Assembly: GCA_019749835.1 (NCBI GenBank)
Contig: JAIEPJ010000172.1
Span: 1 to 47,928, forward strand
DNA from: Phreatobacter sp.
Lineage (GTDB): Bacteria; Pseudomonadota; Alphaproteobacteria; Rhizobiales; Phreatobacteraceae
Direction of reading: 5' to 3'
DNA length: 47,928 bases
Both the position numbers and the translations under genes were made by a program. Position 1 is the first letter of the stretch. Each line of letters opens with the position of its first letter. The notes below the pieces were generated by a model. It ran no database searches. It worked only from the letters and a program-made list of their open reading frames with translations, and was not told the origin of the DNA. Shown here piece by piece: positions 1-8,452 of this stretch.

Positions 1-1986
1 CACCACCGAGGCGTCACGCTGGCGGATGCCCATCCAGTCCTCGCCGCGCAGCGAACTCGCCGAGCGCGTCGGCACGATGCGCGGGATGGAGAGGGTTCCC
101 GTTTCCGAAATCCGCCACAGGCCGCCGCCGGTGGCGCGCACCAGCGGCTCGAGCAGCCGCAGGGTCGAGGTGACGTCGGTGAATTCGCGCGGGTTGGGCG
201 GGCCGACATTGATGAGGCGGGTCAGCCGCCCGGCCTGGGCGCGCCAGAGACCGAGCTCGGTGATGTCGACCTGGCCGCGCCACAGGCCCGGTTCCGCATC
301 CTGCATCGCCACGGTGAGGCTGGTGCCGGAGGGGCGGGTCAGCGTCACGGTCTCGGGGCGCTCGGCCATGGTCTGCAGCTCGACGGCGAGCTGGCGGCCG
401 CGCACGGCGAGGCGCAGGCTCTCCTCCTCCAGCTCCGGCTCCTTCATCAGCCAGTGCGACAGGCGGCGCAGCAGTTCCAGATGCGGCCCGCCGCCCTCGT
501 AGCCGCGGGCCCAGAGCCAGATATGGTCGGACAGGAGAAGGGCGACGCGGCCCTCGCCCTGGCGGGTCAGCATCAGCACGGGGCGTGAATCCGGCCCGTC
601 CATGACGGTCATGGCGCCCTGGGCCGGCTGCCGGCTCTCGATGAGGCGGAACCAGCGGCTCCATTGCGGATTGCCCTCGGCGACCATGCCGGGCAGCGAG
701 CGCGTCACCGGATGGCGACGGCCCTGGTCGGAGACGCGGGCGTGGAAGGGCCGCTCCATGACCTCGCCGGTGGGGGCGGCGGGCAGGATGCTCTCCAGCG
801 GCGTGTCGTTGATGGAGGCCGAGGTGGCGTGCTCGGGGCCGGCCGCGATCAGCAGCGCGCCGCCGTTGCGGACATAGCGGGCGATGTTCTCGAAATAGAG
901 CAACGGCAGCACACCCTGCTGGGCGTAGCGGTCGAAGATGATGAGGTCGAACTCGCGGATCTTGATCTGGAAGAGCTCGCGGGTCGGGAAGGCGATGAGC
1001 GAGAGCTCGTTGATCGGCGTGCCGTCCTGCTTTTCCGGCGGGCGCAGGATGGTGAAGTGGACGAGGTCGACGCCGGCATCGGACTTCAGCAGGTTGCGCC
1101 AGGTGCGCTCGCCGGCATGGGGCTCGCCGGAGACGAGCAGCACGCGCAGCTTCTCGCGGATGCCGTCGATGACGACCACGGCGCGGTTGTTGATGGGGGT
1201 GAGCTCGCCCGGCAGGCCGTCCACCTCGATCTCGACAATGTTGGCGCCGGCATGGGTGATCTGCACCGAGATATTGGTGGTCGTGCCGGTCGTCACGGTG
1301 CGGCGCTCGATGACCTCGCCGTCGCGGCTGATGGTGACGGCGGCCTGCGCCACCGCGCCGCCGGTGCCATTGTCCTCAACGCGGAAGCCGATCGTCTGGT
1401 TCTGCTGGACGATGCCGAAGCGCGGCGTCTGGGTCAGGACGACCCGGCGGTCCCGGTCGGTCGAGCGGCCGGTGACGAGCGCATGGACCGGCGCCGTGAA
1501 GCCGATGGCGGCGGCCTGGGCGGGAACGTCATGAACCTGGCCGTCGGTGACGAGGATGGCGCCGCCGACGCGCTCGGCCGGCACATCCGAAAGGCCCGAG
1601 CGCAGCGCCTCGAAGAGATGGGTGCCATCCGTCTGCCCGTCGGAGGCACCCGCATCGATCCAGCGCACCTCGAAGCCGGGCGAGCGGGCGAAGGCGCGCT
1701 CCAGGGCGGCCTTCGCTTCATCGGTCATCCGGGTGCGGTCGGCGAGCGACTGGCTGGCGGAGCGGTCGAGCACCACGGCGACGACCGTCTGCAGCGGATC
1801 GCGGTCCTCCTGCGTGAAGACCGGGTTGCAAAGCGCCATGATGGCCAGCGCCATGGCGGCGATGCGCCACCATGCGCCGCGGGTCCGCGACAAGAGGAGC
1901 AGCCCGGCGACGAGGGCTGCGGCGAGCGCGGCGAGGCCGAGTGCCCAGAGCGGGACGATGGGCGACCAGACGATGCCAAGGGTCAT
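1..1986 (-). CDS. Large membrane protein with VWA/glutamine-amidotransferase-like regions (3' end cut by window)
   Basis: An uninterrupted frame of 662 codons reads from ATG at 1986 down to base 1 with no stop, so the C-terminus lies outside the window. Two hydrophobic segments at about residues 11-32 and 40-55 anchor the N-terminus. A VVLDRSASQS motif at about 71-80 looks like a degenerate MIDAS of a von Willebrand A fold, and the middle resembles the class I glutamine-amidotransferase-like domain of large membrane proteins encoded in moxR clusters. It starts 3 nt after the DUF4159 gene ends, so it is the last visible gene of the operon moxR-DUF58-DUF4159-this gene. No enzymatic activity is assumed; family knowledge suggests an envelope or chaperone role with MoxR. 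About 30-40 C-terminal residues, normally including a last membrane helix, are probably missing. Confidence 0.8.
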   Translation of the reverse strand, partial: MTLGIVWSPIVPLWALGLAALAAALVAGLLLLSRTRGAWWRIAAMALAIMALCNPVFTQEDRDPLQTVVAVVLDRSASQSLADRTRMTDEAKAALERAFARSPGFEVRWIDAGASDGQTDGTHLFEALRSGLSDVPAERVGGAILVTDGQVHDVPAQAAAIGFTAPVHALVTGRSTDRDRRVVLTQTPRFGIVQQNQTIGFRVEDNGTGGAVAQAAVTISRDGEVIERRTVTTGTTTNISVQITHAGANIVEIEVDGLPGELTPINNRAVVVIDGIREKLRVLLVSGEPHAGERTWRNLLKSDAGVDLVHFTILRPPEKQDGTPINELSLIAFPTRELFQIKIREFDLIIFDRYAQQGVLPLLYFENIARYVRNGGALLIAAGPEHATSASINDTPLESILPAAPTGEVMERPFHARVSDQGRRHPVTRSLPGMVAEGNPQWSRWFRLIESRQPAQGAMTVMDGPDSRPVLMLTRQGEGRVALLLSDHIWLWARGYEGGGPHLELLRRLSHWLMKEPELEEESLRLAVRGRQLAVELQTMAERPETVTLTRPSGTSLTVAMQDAEPGLWRGQVDITELGLWRAQAGRLTRLINVGPPNPREFTDVTSTLRLLEPLVRATGGGLWRISETGTLSIPRIVPTRSASSLRGEDWMGIRQRDASVV

Positions 1987-1989
1987 GGC

Positions 1990-4839
1990 TCAGTTCCCCA
2001 GCCGTTCGAGCAGGGCGGGCACATGCACCTGGTCCGTCTTGTAGTTGCCGGTCAGCGCATACATGACGATGTTGACGCCGAAGCGGAACGCCAGTTCGCG
2101 CTGGCGCGCCTCGCCCTGCACCGGCAGCAGGGGATTGCCCTGGCGGTCGACCGCCCAGGCGGAGGCGAGGTCGTTGGACGAGATGATGATGGGCGAGACG
2201 GAATCTGAGGCGCGGGCGGGCCGGGCCGCTTCCTCGTCCGTTGCCGGCGGGATGGCCTCGACCCAGGTCGTGCCGTCGGTGTAGCGACCGGGAAATTCCC
2301 GCAGGATGAAGAAGGCGCGGGCGAGGACGTGGTCGCGCGGAACGGCCTCCAGCTCGGGAATGTCGAGGCCGGCGAGGATGCGGCGCAGCGTCGCCTGGGC
2401 CGGGCTCGTCTGGCCGGGGCGCGCGGTGAGGGCGTCGCGGGTGTCGAAGATCACCATGCCGCCCTGTTTCATGTAGGCGTCGAGCTTGAGCAGAGCCTGC
2501 GGCGTCGGCTCCTCGGCGCCCGCCACCACCGGCCAGTAGAGGACGGGAAAGAAGGCCAGTTCGTCGCGGGCGATATCGACGCCCTGCGGCTGGGCCGGCT
2601 CGAGCGCCGTGCGGGCGGAGAGGAACCGTGTCAGGCCCTCGAGCCCGGCGCGGGAGACGTCGTCGACATCGCGCGATCCGGTGATGACATAGGCGAGGCG
2701 GGTCGCCTGCGTCGCACGGAGGGCGGCGTCGTCGGCGGCATTGCCGGTGGAGACGATCGGGCGCTCCTGGCCGCGCCGGGTCTGGGCCTCCGCCACGGGC
2801 GCGGCGAGCGCCATGGCGCCGCCGAGAAGGATAAGCAAGGCGGCGGCGCGCCGGCGCTGGCCGAAGGACAGGCGCGCCAAGCCACCGGCGATCAGGAAGA
2901 CGATGAGGCCATCGGCGAGGAGGAGGATCAGGGCGGTCACCACCAGCGGGGAACGGAGATCGACGGGTTCACCCAGACGATATCGCTCGATCATGGCATT
3001 GAGGGGACGGACGTCGAGCCGTTTCAGCCTGTCGTCGGGCGCCAGCACATTGACCGCGATCGTGCCTTCCTGCGGGCCGTAGAAGCCCGGCGGATAGTCG
3101 AAGGTGGCGGCCTCGCGCCAGTCGGCGGGAATCGGCTTGGCCGTGGCGGGAGGACGCACGAAACCACCGAAGCCGTCGAGAACTCGCGTCGGGCTGACCC
3201 GCTCGCTCGCCCGCGGCTGGCCGGGAACGGCGGCGAGCCCTTCGGCGGCCGGCCGCCCCGCGGCCGACAGGCCGGCGATCCGCTTGAGCATGTCGACGAA
3301 GGCGCCGGAGATCGGCAGATCCGACCACGAGGTGTCGGCGGTGATGTGGAAGAGGATGAGAAGGCCCTGGCCGCGCTTCTCCGCCGTTACGAGCGGGGTG
3401 CCGTCGGCGAGCTGCGCCCAGGTCTTGTCGGCGAGGAGGCCGTCGGGCTCGGCCAGGACCTGGCGGCGTACCCGCACGTCGGCCGGCACGGCAATGTCGG
3501 CAAAGGGGCTCTCGCGGCTGAAGGGCGCGAGGCCCTGCGGTGTCTCCCAGGACAGGGCGCCGCCGAGCTGACGGCCGCCGCGCCGCAGCCGGACCGGCAC
3601 GAGGTCGTCGTTCTGGGCGCCGGCGAGCCGCGTTCCGGCGAAGCGCAGCAGGATGCCGCCATTGTCGAGGAAGCGGTTCAGCGCGTCGCGCGCCACCGGC
3701 GTGACGGTGCCGACATCGGTCAGCACGATCATCGGCACCCGCCCCTCGATGAAGCGGACGATGGCCTCGGAGGGCGACGCCCCTTCGACGGTGCGGATGT
3801 CGGCGAAGGGGTCGAGCGCACGGCCGAGATAATAGGTCGGCGACAGCAGCGGCTGCGCCGTGTCGGCGGTCGCCCCGGAGACGACGCCGATGGTGCGGCG
3901 TGCCCAGCGCGAATCCACGAGCTGGACGGCGCCGGCCGACCGCTCGGACAGGATGTCCATCCGGGTGATCTCGTTGCGGATCTCCACCGGCAGTTCGAAC
4001 CGCAGGTCCGCCTCGGTCTTGCCGTCCTCGAAGGCAAAGGCGGCCTCGCCGAGCGGCAGGCCGCGGCTGTCGAGAGCCCTGACGCGGCCGGGCTGGGCGG
4101 GCCCGCCCTCGGCGCGCAACACTTTCGCGGTAAAGCCCCCGGCGGTGTTGGTGGCTCCGGTGAGGGCGAGCGGTGCCGGCGTCCCGCCGTCGAAGACGGT
4201 GACGCTGCGGCCGCGAACGAGCGGCGCCAGCTGCCCGATGAAGGCCTCCGAGCGGCCGGTGTCGACGCCGTCGGTGAGCCAGACGATCTCGGCCTCCGGC
4301 TGCGCGGCGAGGAACTTCTGCAGCGCCGGCAGAATGGCGCTGCGGTCGGGTGTGTGCGGCAGCGGCTCGAGCGAACGCAGACGCTCGCGCACCGCGGTGG
4401 GGGTCTCCAGCGCGATGTCGATGACCGGGCGCGCTGTCGGCACCAGCGCGACGGCGCGGCCGGCGCTCTCGGCCGAGGCGACGATCTCTGCCGCGACGCG
4501 CTGGCGCTGCTCGAAGGAGGCGGCCGAGGGCCAGCCGTCATCCATCATCACGAGGACGGGACCGCGCGAGCCGGAGGTCGCGGCGGGCGGGTTCCAGAGC
4601 GGGCCGGCCATGGCGAAGATGATGATGGCGGCCAGCAGCAGCCGCAGCAGCGTCAGCCACCACGGGCTGTTGGAAGGCGTCTCCTCCTTCGGCGCGATGT
4701 CCATGAGGATGCGCGTCGGAGGGAACCGGACACGGCGGGGACGCGGCGGCACGAGCCGCAGGAGCCACCACAGCGCCGGGAGCGCGGCGAGGGCGAAGAG
4801 GACGAGCGGCGATGCGAAGGCGAGGGGGAGGCCGAGCAT
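1990..4839 (-). CDS. BatA-like / DUF4159 domain membrane protein
   Basis: The protein has 949 residues. The start is placed at ATG 4839, where the start codon shares one base with the stop of the preceding DUF58 gene; the frame is open further upstream but there it only overlaps that gene. The N-terminus MLGLPLAFASPLVLF followed by PPRPRRVRFPP is typical of the aerotolerance-regulator (BatA) N-terminal domain. Membrane segments lie at about 8-28 and 60-80. A VWA-like region follows (VLVMMDDGW, about 93-101, with a poor MIDAS), then a membrane pair at about 627-680 and a C-terminal DUF4159 domain from about 700 to the end. Proteins with this architecture sit beside MoxR and DUF58 in many alphaproteobacteria. 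The role is unproven; by analogy with Bat operons it may help assemble or protect envelope complexes. Confidence 0.88.
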   Translation of the reverse strand: MLGLPLAFASPLVLFALAALPALWWLLRLVPPRPRRVRFPPTRILMDIAPKEETPSNSPWWLTLLRLLLAAIIIFAMAGPLWNPPAATSGSRGPVLVMMDDGWPSAASFEQRQRVAAEIVASAESAGRAVALVPTARPVIDIALETPTAVRERLRSLEPLPHTPDRSAILPALQKFLAAQPEAEIVWLTDGVDTGRSEAFIGQLAPLVRGRSVTVFDGGTPAPLALTGATNTAGGFTAKVLRAEGGPAQPGRVRALDSRGLPLGEAAFAFEDGKTEADLRFELPVEIRNEITRMDILSERSAGAVQLVDSRWARRTIGVVSGATADTAQPLLSPTYYLGRALDPFADIRTVEGASPSEAIVRFIEGRVPMIVLTDVGTVTPVARDALNRFLDNGGILLRFAGTRLAGAQNDDLVPVRLRRGGRQLGGALSWETPQGLAPFSRESPFADIAVPADVRVRRQVLAEPDGLLADKTWAQLADGTPLVTAEKRGQGLLILFHITADTSWSDLPISGAFVDMLKRIAGLSAAGRPAAEGLAAVPGQPRASERVSPTRVLDGFGGFVRPPATAKPIPADWREAATFDYPPGFYGPQEGTIAVNVLAPDDRLKRLDVRPLNAMIERYRLGEPVDLRSPLVVTALILLLADGLIVFLIAGGLARLSFGQRRRAAALLILLGGAMALAAPVAEAQTRRGQERPIVSTGNAADDAALRATQATRLAYVITGSRDVDDVSRAGLEGLTRFLSARTALEPAQPQGVDIARDELAFFPVLYWPVVAGAEEPTPQALLKLDAYMKQGGMVIFDTRDALTARPGQTSPAQATLRRILAGLDIPELEAVPRDHVLARAFFILREFPGRYTDGTTWVEAIPPATDEEAARPARASDSVSPIIISSNDLASAWAVDRQGNPLLPVQGEARQRELAFRFGVNIVMYALTGNYKTDQVHVPALLERLGN

Positions 4840-5777
4840 CAGACGCCCCCGACCCGGGGGCCGATGTCCCGCGACCCGGGCCCCATCTGCTGATGCAGCG
4901 CGAGGATGGCGGTGGCCGGCGGCTGGTCGGTGCGGTGGATGCCGAAGCTCCAGCCGCGGCTGTCGCATTCCTGGCGCAGCGCCGCGCGGTGGGCGGCGAG
5001 CCGCGCGACGTAATCGTCACGCCAGGTCTCGGCCCGGCCGGCGGTGATGGTCAGGCTCTCCTCCATCTCTTCGAACTCGACCCGACCTTTGTACGGGAAG
5101 GTCTCCTCGATCGGATCGTTGATCTGCAGGACATGACCGCGCGACCCGGACGAGGCGAGGCCCTTGACCTCGTCGCGGAAGGCCTCGACCGGCACGAGGC
5201 AGTCGGAGAGGATGACCACCTCCGACAGGCGCGAGACCGGCGCGCGCGGCGGCAGGCTCGCGGCGGCGAGGTCGGGAACCGACAGCAGGGCATCGGCCAT
5301 GCGGTCGATGATGGCGCGGCTGGCGGTCGGTCGCATGATGCCGGGAATGCCGACCCGCTCGCCGCCGCGCACCATGATCTCGGCGAGGGCGAAGGCGAGG
5401 ACGATGCAGCGGTCGCGCTTGGTCTCCCAGGCAAGGGGCGAGACGAATTGCATGGAGGCGGAGCAATCCGGCCAGATCCACACCGTGTGGGCCGCCTCCC
5501 ATTCGCGCTCGCGCACGTAGAGATGCTGGTCGCGGCCCGAACGGCGCCAGTCGATGCGGCTCGCCGGCTCGCCGCTGGAGAAACGGCGGAACTGCCAGAA
5601 ATTCTCGCCCGACCCGGCGCGCCGGCGACCGTGCAGGCCGTGGACGACGGTGGAGGCGACGCGGCGGGCCTCCAGCACCAGGCGCGGCAGGGCGGCCGCC
5701 AGCATCTCGCCGTCGCGCATCAGCCGACTGGCGTGATCCTCGCGACTGTCCGTCTGGGCGAGGTCGAACAGGGCCAT
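4839..5777 (-). CDS. DUF58 domain-containing protein
   Basis: A 312-residue soluble protein with no evident signal peptide or membrane helix. It carries the DUF58 signature region RRRAGSGENFWQFR...SRIDWRRSGR at about residues 50-80 and, shortly after, a DCSASM motif that matches the D-x-S-x-S MIDAS of von Willebrand A folds. DUF58 proteins are regularly encoded directly downstream of MoxR AAA+ ATPases and are thought to be their partners, perhaps linking ATP-driven remodelling to a client protein. The gene starts 3 nt after moxR ends and overlaps the DUF4159 gene by one base, so translational coupling is likely. The substrate is unknown. Confidence 0.92.
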   Translation of the reverse strand: MALFDLAQTDSREDHASRLMRDGEMLAAALPRLVLEARRVASTVVHGLHGRRRAGSGENFWQFRRFSSGEPASRIDWRRSGRDQHLYVREREWEAAHTVWIWPDCSASMQFVSPLAWETKRDRCIVLAFALAEIMVRGGERVGIPGIMRPTASRAIIDRMADALLSVPDLAAASLPPRAPVSRLSEVVILSDCLVPVEAFRDEVKGLASSGSRGHVLQINDPIEETFPYKGRVEFEEMEESLTITAGRAETWRDDYVARLAAHRAALRQECDSRGWSFGIHRTDQPPATAILALHQQMGPGSRDIGPRVGGV

Positions 5778-5780
5778 GGT

Positions 5781-6782
5781 TCAGCTGATCGGCTTGACCA
5801 GGGAGGCGATGGTCTTCTCCACCGTCAGCCCGTCGGCGCGGGCGGAGAAGGAGAGCGCCATGCGGTGCTTGAGGACCGGCTCGGCCAGCGCCACGACATC
5901 GTCGATGGAGGGCGCGAGACGGCCATCGAGAAGGGCGCGGGCCCTGACGGCGAGCATCAGCGCCTGGGAGGCGCGCGGGCCGGGACCCCAGGCGATGGCG
6001 CCCGCGAGTTCGCCCTTGGCGGCGCCGGGGCGGGCGGAGCGGACGAGCTGGAGGATGGCTTCGACCACGGAATCGCCGGCGGGCAACCGGCGCACCAGGC
6101 GCTGGGCCGCCATGAGATCCTCGGCGCTCAGCGCCTGTTTCGGACGTGATTCCTCCGAACCCGTGGTGTCGAACAGGATCTTCCTTTCAGCCTCGAGGTC
6201 CGGATAGTCGACGTCGATCTGCATCAGAAAACGGTCGAGCTGGGCCTCGGGCAGGGGGTAGGTGCCCTCCTGTTCCAGCGGGTTCTGGGTGGCGAGAACG
6301 TGGAAGGGCCGCGGCAGGTCATAGGTCTCGCCGGCCACCGTCACATGGTGCTCCTGCATGGACTGGAGCAGGGCCGACTGGGTGCGCGGCGAGGCGCGGT
6401 TGATCTCGTCGGCCATCAGGAGCTGGGCGAAGACCGGGCCCTTGACGAAGCGGAAGGCGCGCTTGCCGCCCGCCGCCTCCTCAAGCACCTCGGAGCCGAG
6501 GATGTCGGAGGGCATGAGGTCGGGGGTGAACTGGATGCGCCGGGCGTCGAGGCCGAGGACGGTGCCCATGGTCTCCACGAGCTTGGTCTTGGCGAGGCCC
6601 GGGAGGCCGACGAGGAGCGCGTGGCCGCCCGACAGGACCGTGATCAGCGCCCGGTCGATGACGGATTGCTGGCCGAAAATGACGGTCGAGATATGGCTGC
6701 GTGCCGTGCGGATCTGGGCGGCTGTCGTCTCCGCGGCACGAACGATGGCGTCTTCCATGCGTTCAGCGGTCTCGGCGGTCAT
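5781..6782 (-). CDS. MoxR family AAA+ ATPase
   Basis: A 333-residue MoxR-type ATPase. Visible motifs are Walker A GLPGLAKTK, a Walker B region LLMADEINRASPRTQSALLQ, the MoxR sequence VATQNPLEQEGTYPLPEAQLDRF with its sensor Asn, and a C-terminal lid domain. A GTG at 6788 is also in frame, but AGGGAG lies about 5 nt upstream of ATG 6782 and directly abuts the GTG, so ATG 6782 is preferred. This is the first gene of the four-gene operon running left. MoxR proteins act as chaperone-like remodelling ATPases with DUF58/VWA partners; here the partners are the next three genes. It is divergent from the DUF1285 gene, sharing a 148-nt promoter region. Confidence 0.93.
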   Translation of the reverse strand: MTAETAERMEDAIVRAAETTAAQIRTARSHISTVIFGQQSVIDRALITVLSGGHALLVGLPGLAKTKLVETMGTVLGLDARRIQFTPDLMPSDILGSEVLEEAAGGKRAFRFVKGPVFAQLLMADEINRASPRTQSALLQSMQEHHVTVAGETYDLPRPFHVLATQNPLEQEGTYPLPEAQLDRFLMQIDVDYPDLEAERKILFDTTGSEESRPKQALSAEDLMAAQRLVRRLPAGDSVVEAILQLVRSARPGAAKGELAGAIAWGPGPRASQALMLAVRARALLDGRLAPSIDDVVALAEPVLKHRMALSFSARADGLTVEKTIASLVKPIS

Positions 6783-6930
6783 GGTCACTCCCTTCGAGGC
6801 TGCGTTTCATCGCAGTGCATCATGGCCCAAGCGTTGCGGCGGGGATAGTCGAGACTTACGTTCGTCACAGGCTTCGAGCGAGAGTCAGGCCTTTTTGGGA
6901 AGTTTTTCACTCAATCGTGAGGTGCCGAGG

Positions 6931-7521
6931 GTGACCCCTGTCATGTCCCCGCCGGGCGGGCTCGACGCCATCGCCGCGCAGGTCCGCGGCGGCGGCGGAG
7001 GCGCGCCTGTCCATCTGTGGAACCCGCCCTATTGCGGTGACCTCGACATCCGGATCGGGGCGGACGGCACCTGGTACTACCTGAAGTCTCCGATCGGCCG
7101 CATGCCGCTGGTCAGGCTGTTTTCCTCGGTTTTGAAGCGTGAAGACGGGCGATTCTTCCTCGTCACGCCGGTCGAGAAGATCGGGATCATCGTCGACGAC
7201 GCGCCCTTCGCGGCGGTCGAGATGCGCGTGGAGGGGGATGGCGGCGACCGGCGCGTCGCCTTCCGCACCCAGGTCGACGACTGGATCGAGGTGGGCGAGG
7301 ACCATCCGATCCGGTTCGAGAAGGAGGCCGGCACCGACGGCGTCAAGCCCTATGTGCATGTGCGCGGCGACCTCTGGGCGCGGGTGTCGCGCGCCCTCTT
7401 TCACGATCTCGCGAGCCTCGGCGAAGTTGCCGCCCGGGACGGGCGGAGCTGGTTCGGAATTTCCATTGCGGGAACCTTCTATCCCATGGTGGATGCGGCC
7501 GAGATCGAGGGCCTGACGTGA
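6931..7521 (+). CDS. DUF1285 domain-containing protein
   Basis: A protein of about 196 residues. The segment VHLWNPPYCGDLDIRIGADGTWYYLKSPIGRMPLVRLFSSVLKRED is characteristic of DUF1285, a small cytosolic family of unknown function found widely in Proteobacteria. The frame is open far upstream, so the start must be chosen. GTG 6931 has GAGGTG at 6919-6924, about 7 nt before it; ATG 6943 is the alternative, with a less well spaced GAGGG. The stop overlaps the GTG start of the Nudix gene (GTGA), so translation is coupled. The family often sits with Nudix and CCA-adding enzyme genes in this order of bacteria, as here. No catalytic motif is evident. Confidence 0.85.
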   Translation: MTPVMSPPGGLDAIAAQVRGGGGGAPVHLWNPPYCGDLDIRIGADGTWYYLKSPIGRMPLVRLFSSVLKREDGRFFLVTPVEKIGIIVDDAPFAAVEMRVEGDGGDRRVAFRTQVDDWIEVGEDHPIRFEKEAGTDGVKPYVHVRGDLWARVSRALFHDLASLGEVAARDGRSWFGISIAGTFYPMVDAAEIEGLT

Positions 7522-8174
7522 TTCCCCTGTCGTCCGACGCATTCAGCATGGTCGTCACCCGTCGCCTGTCGCTGACCGTGCCGTCGATCCGCCAGGACCT
7601 GTTCGGCGGTCTCGGCAACGCGCCCGACGCCGGTGACCACACCGTCAACGAGGGTCTGCCGGCCAAGCCCGCGGCGGTGCTGATCCCGGTGATCGCCAGG
7701 CCCGTCCCCACCATCCTGCTGACCCAGCGCTCCAGCGACATGCCGGACCATTCCGGCCAGATCGCCTTTCCCGGCGGCAAGATCGAGCCGGGCGACGCGA
7801 CGCCGCTGGATGCGGCGCTGCGCGAGGCCGAGGAGGAGGTGGGACTGTCACGCGATCACGTGCGCCCGCTCGGCTATCTCCTGCCGTTCCTGTCGCGGAC
7901 GGGATATCTGATCACGCCGGTGGTCGGGCTCGTCTCGCCGCCCTTCGCGCTGACCTTGAACCCGCGCGAGGTGGCTGACGCCTTCGAGGTGCCGCTCGCC
8001 TTCCTGATGGACCCGCGCAATCACCAGAGGAAGTCGCGCGACTTCAACGGTCAGACGCGGCATTTCTATGCCATGCCCTTCGAGGACCGCTACATCTGGG
8101 GAATCACCGCCGGGATCCTGCGCAATTTGTGGGAACGCCTGAGCGAGGAATCGGAGGCCGGAGGCGAGACATGA
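7518..8174 (+). CDS. CoA pyrophosphatase (Nudix hydrolase, NudL/YeaB type)
   Basis: A 218-residue Nudix hydrolase starting at GTG 7518, inside the stop codon of the previous gene. The block ILLTQRSSDMPDHSGQIAFP followed by GGKI matches the UPF0035/NudL signature. The Nudix helix ends in REAEEEVGL, which supplies the REuxEExGu metal-binding glutamates, and PGDA fills the position seen in NudL relatives. Such enzymes hydrolyse CoA and its derivatives to 4'-phosphopantetheine and 3',5'-ADP in the cytosol, probably for turnover of oxidised CoA. Its end overlaps the next start codon by ATGA, so it forms a tightly coupled unit with the small membrane gene and the CCA-adding enzyme gene. Confidence 0.92.
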   Translation: MIPLSSDAFSMVVTRRLSLTVPSIRQDLFGGLGNAPDAGDHTVNEGLPAKPAAVLIPVIARPVPTILLTQRSSDMPDHSGQIAFPGGKIEPGDATPLDAALREAEEEVGLSRDHVRPLGYLLPFLSRTGYLITPVVGLVSPPFALTLNPREVADAFEVPLAFLMDPRNHQRKSRDFNGQTRHFYAMPFEDRYIWGITAGILRNLWERLSEESEAGGET

Positions 8175-8452
8175 GGATCGTGGTCAATCTGGCGCTCTTC
8201 GTCTTGCCCTTCGTGCTCTATTTCATCTGGTTGCACGTCAAGGAGAAGAGCCCCTTCCTCAAGGAGCACTGGGACCGCCAGCCGGTGATCTGGCTCGGCC
8301 TGTTCGGGATCATGCTCGGCGGCGGCTATTTCCTCTATCACCTCGCCTATCAGGTGCGGGATCCCAACGTGGTCTATCGCCCCGCCCAGGTCGAGAACGG
8401 CGTCTTCCATCCCGCCCGCATGGAGCGGCGGACCGAGCCGGCGCCGCGATGA
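8171..8452 (+). CDS. Small membrane protein, DUF6111-like
   Basis: A 93-residue protein starting at ATG 8171, in a 4-nt ATGA overlap with the Nudix gene; it ends in another ATGA overlap with the CCA-adding enzyme gene. It has two predicted membrane helices, NLALFVLPFVLYFIWLHV at about 5-22 and VIWLGLFGIMLGGGYFLYHL at about 39-58. A soluble tail ends RDPNVVYRPAQVENGVFHP. Proteins of this size and position between Nudix and cca genes are known in Hyphomicrobiales as DUF6111; I assign the family from position and pattern, not from a search. Function unknown. The coupled overlaps argue strongly that it is real. Confidence 0.85.
   Translation: MRIVVNLALFVLPFVLYFIWLHVKEKSPFLKEHWDRQPVIWLGLFGIMLGGGYFLYHLAYQVRDPNVVYRPAQVENGVFHPARMERRTEPAPR

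Noticed and set aside
664-4893. Long plus-strand frames (664-2208 and 2329-4893) opposite the moxR operon
   Set aside because: They are antisense to well-conserved genes and have Arg/His/Gly/Asp-rich, domain-free composition typical of high-GC shadow frames.
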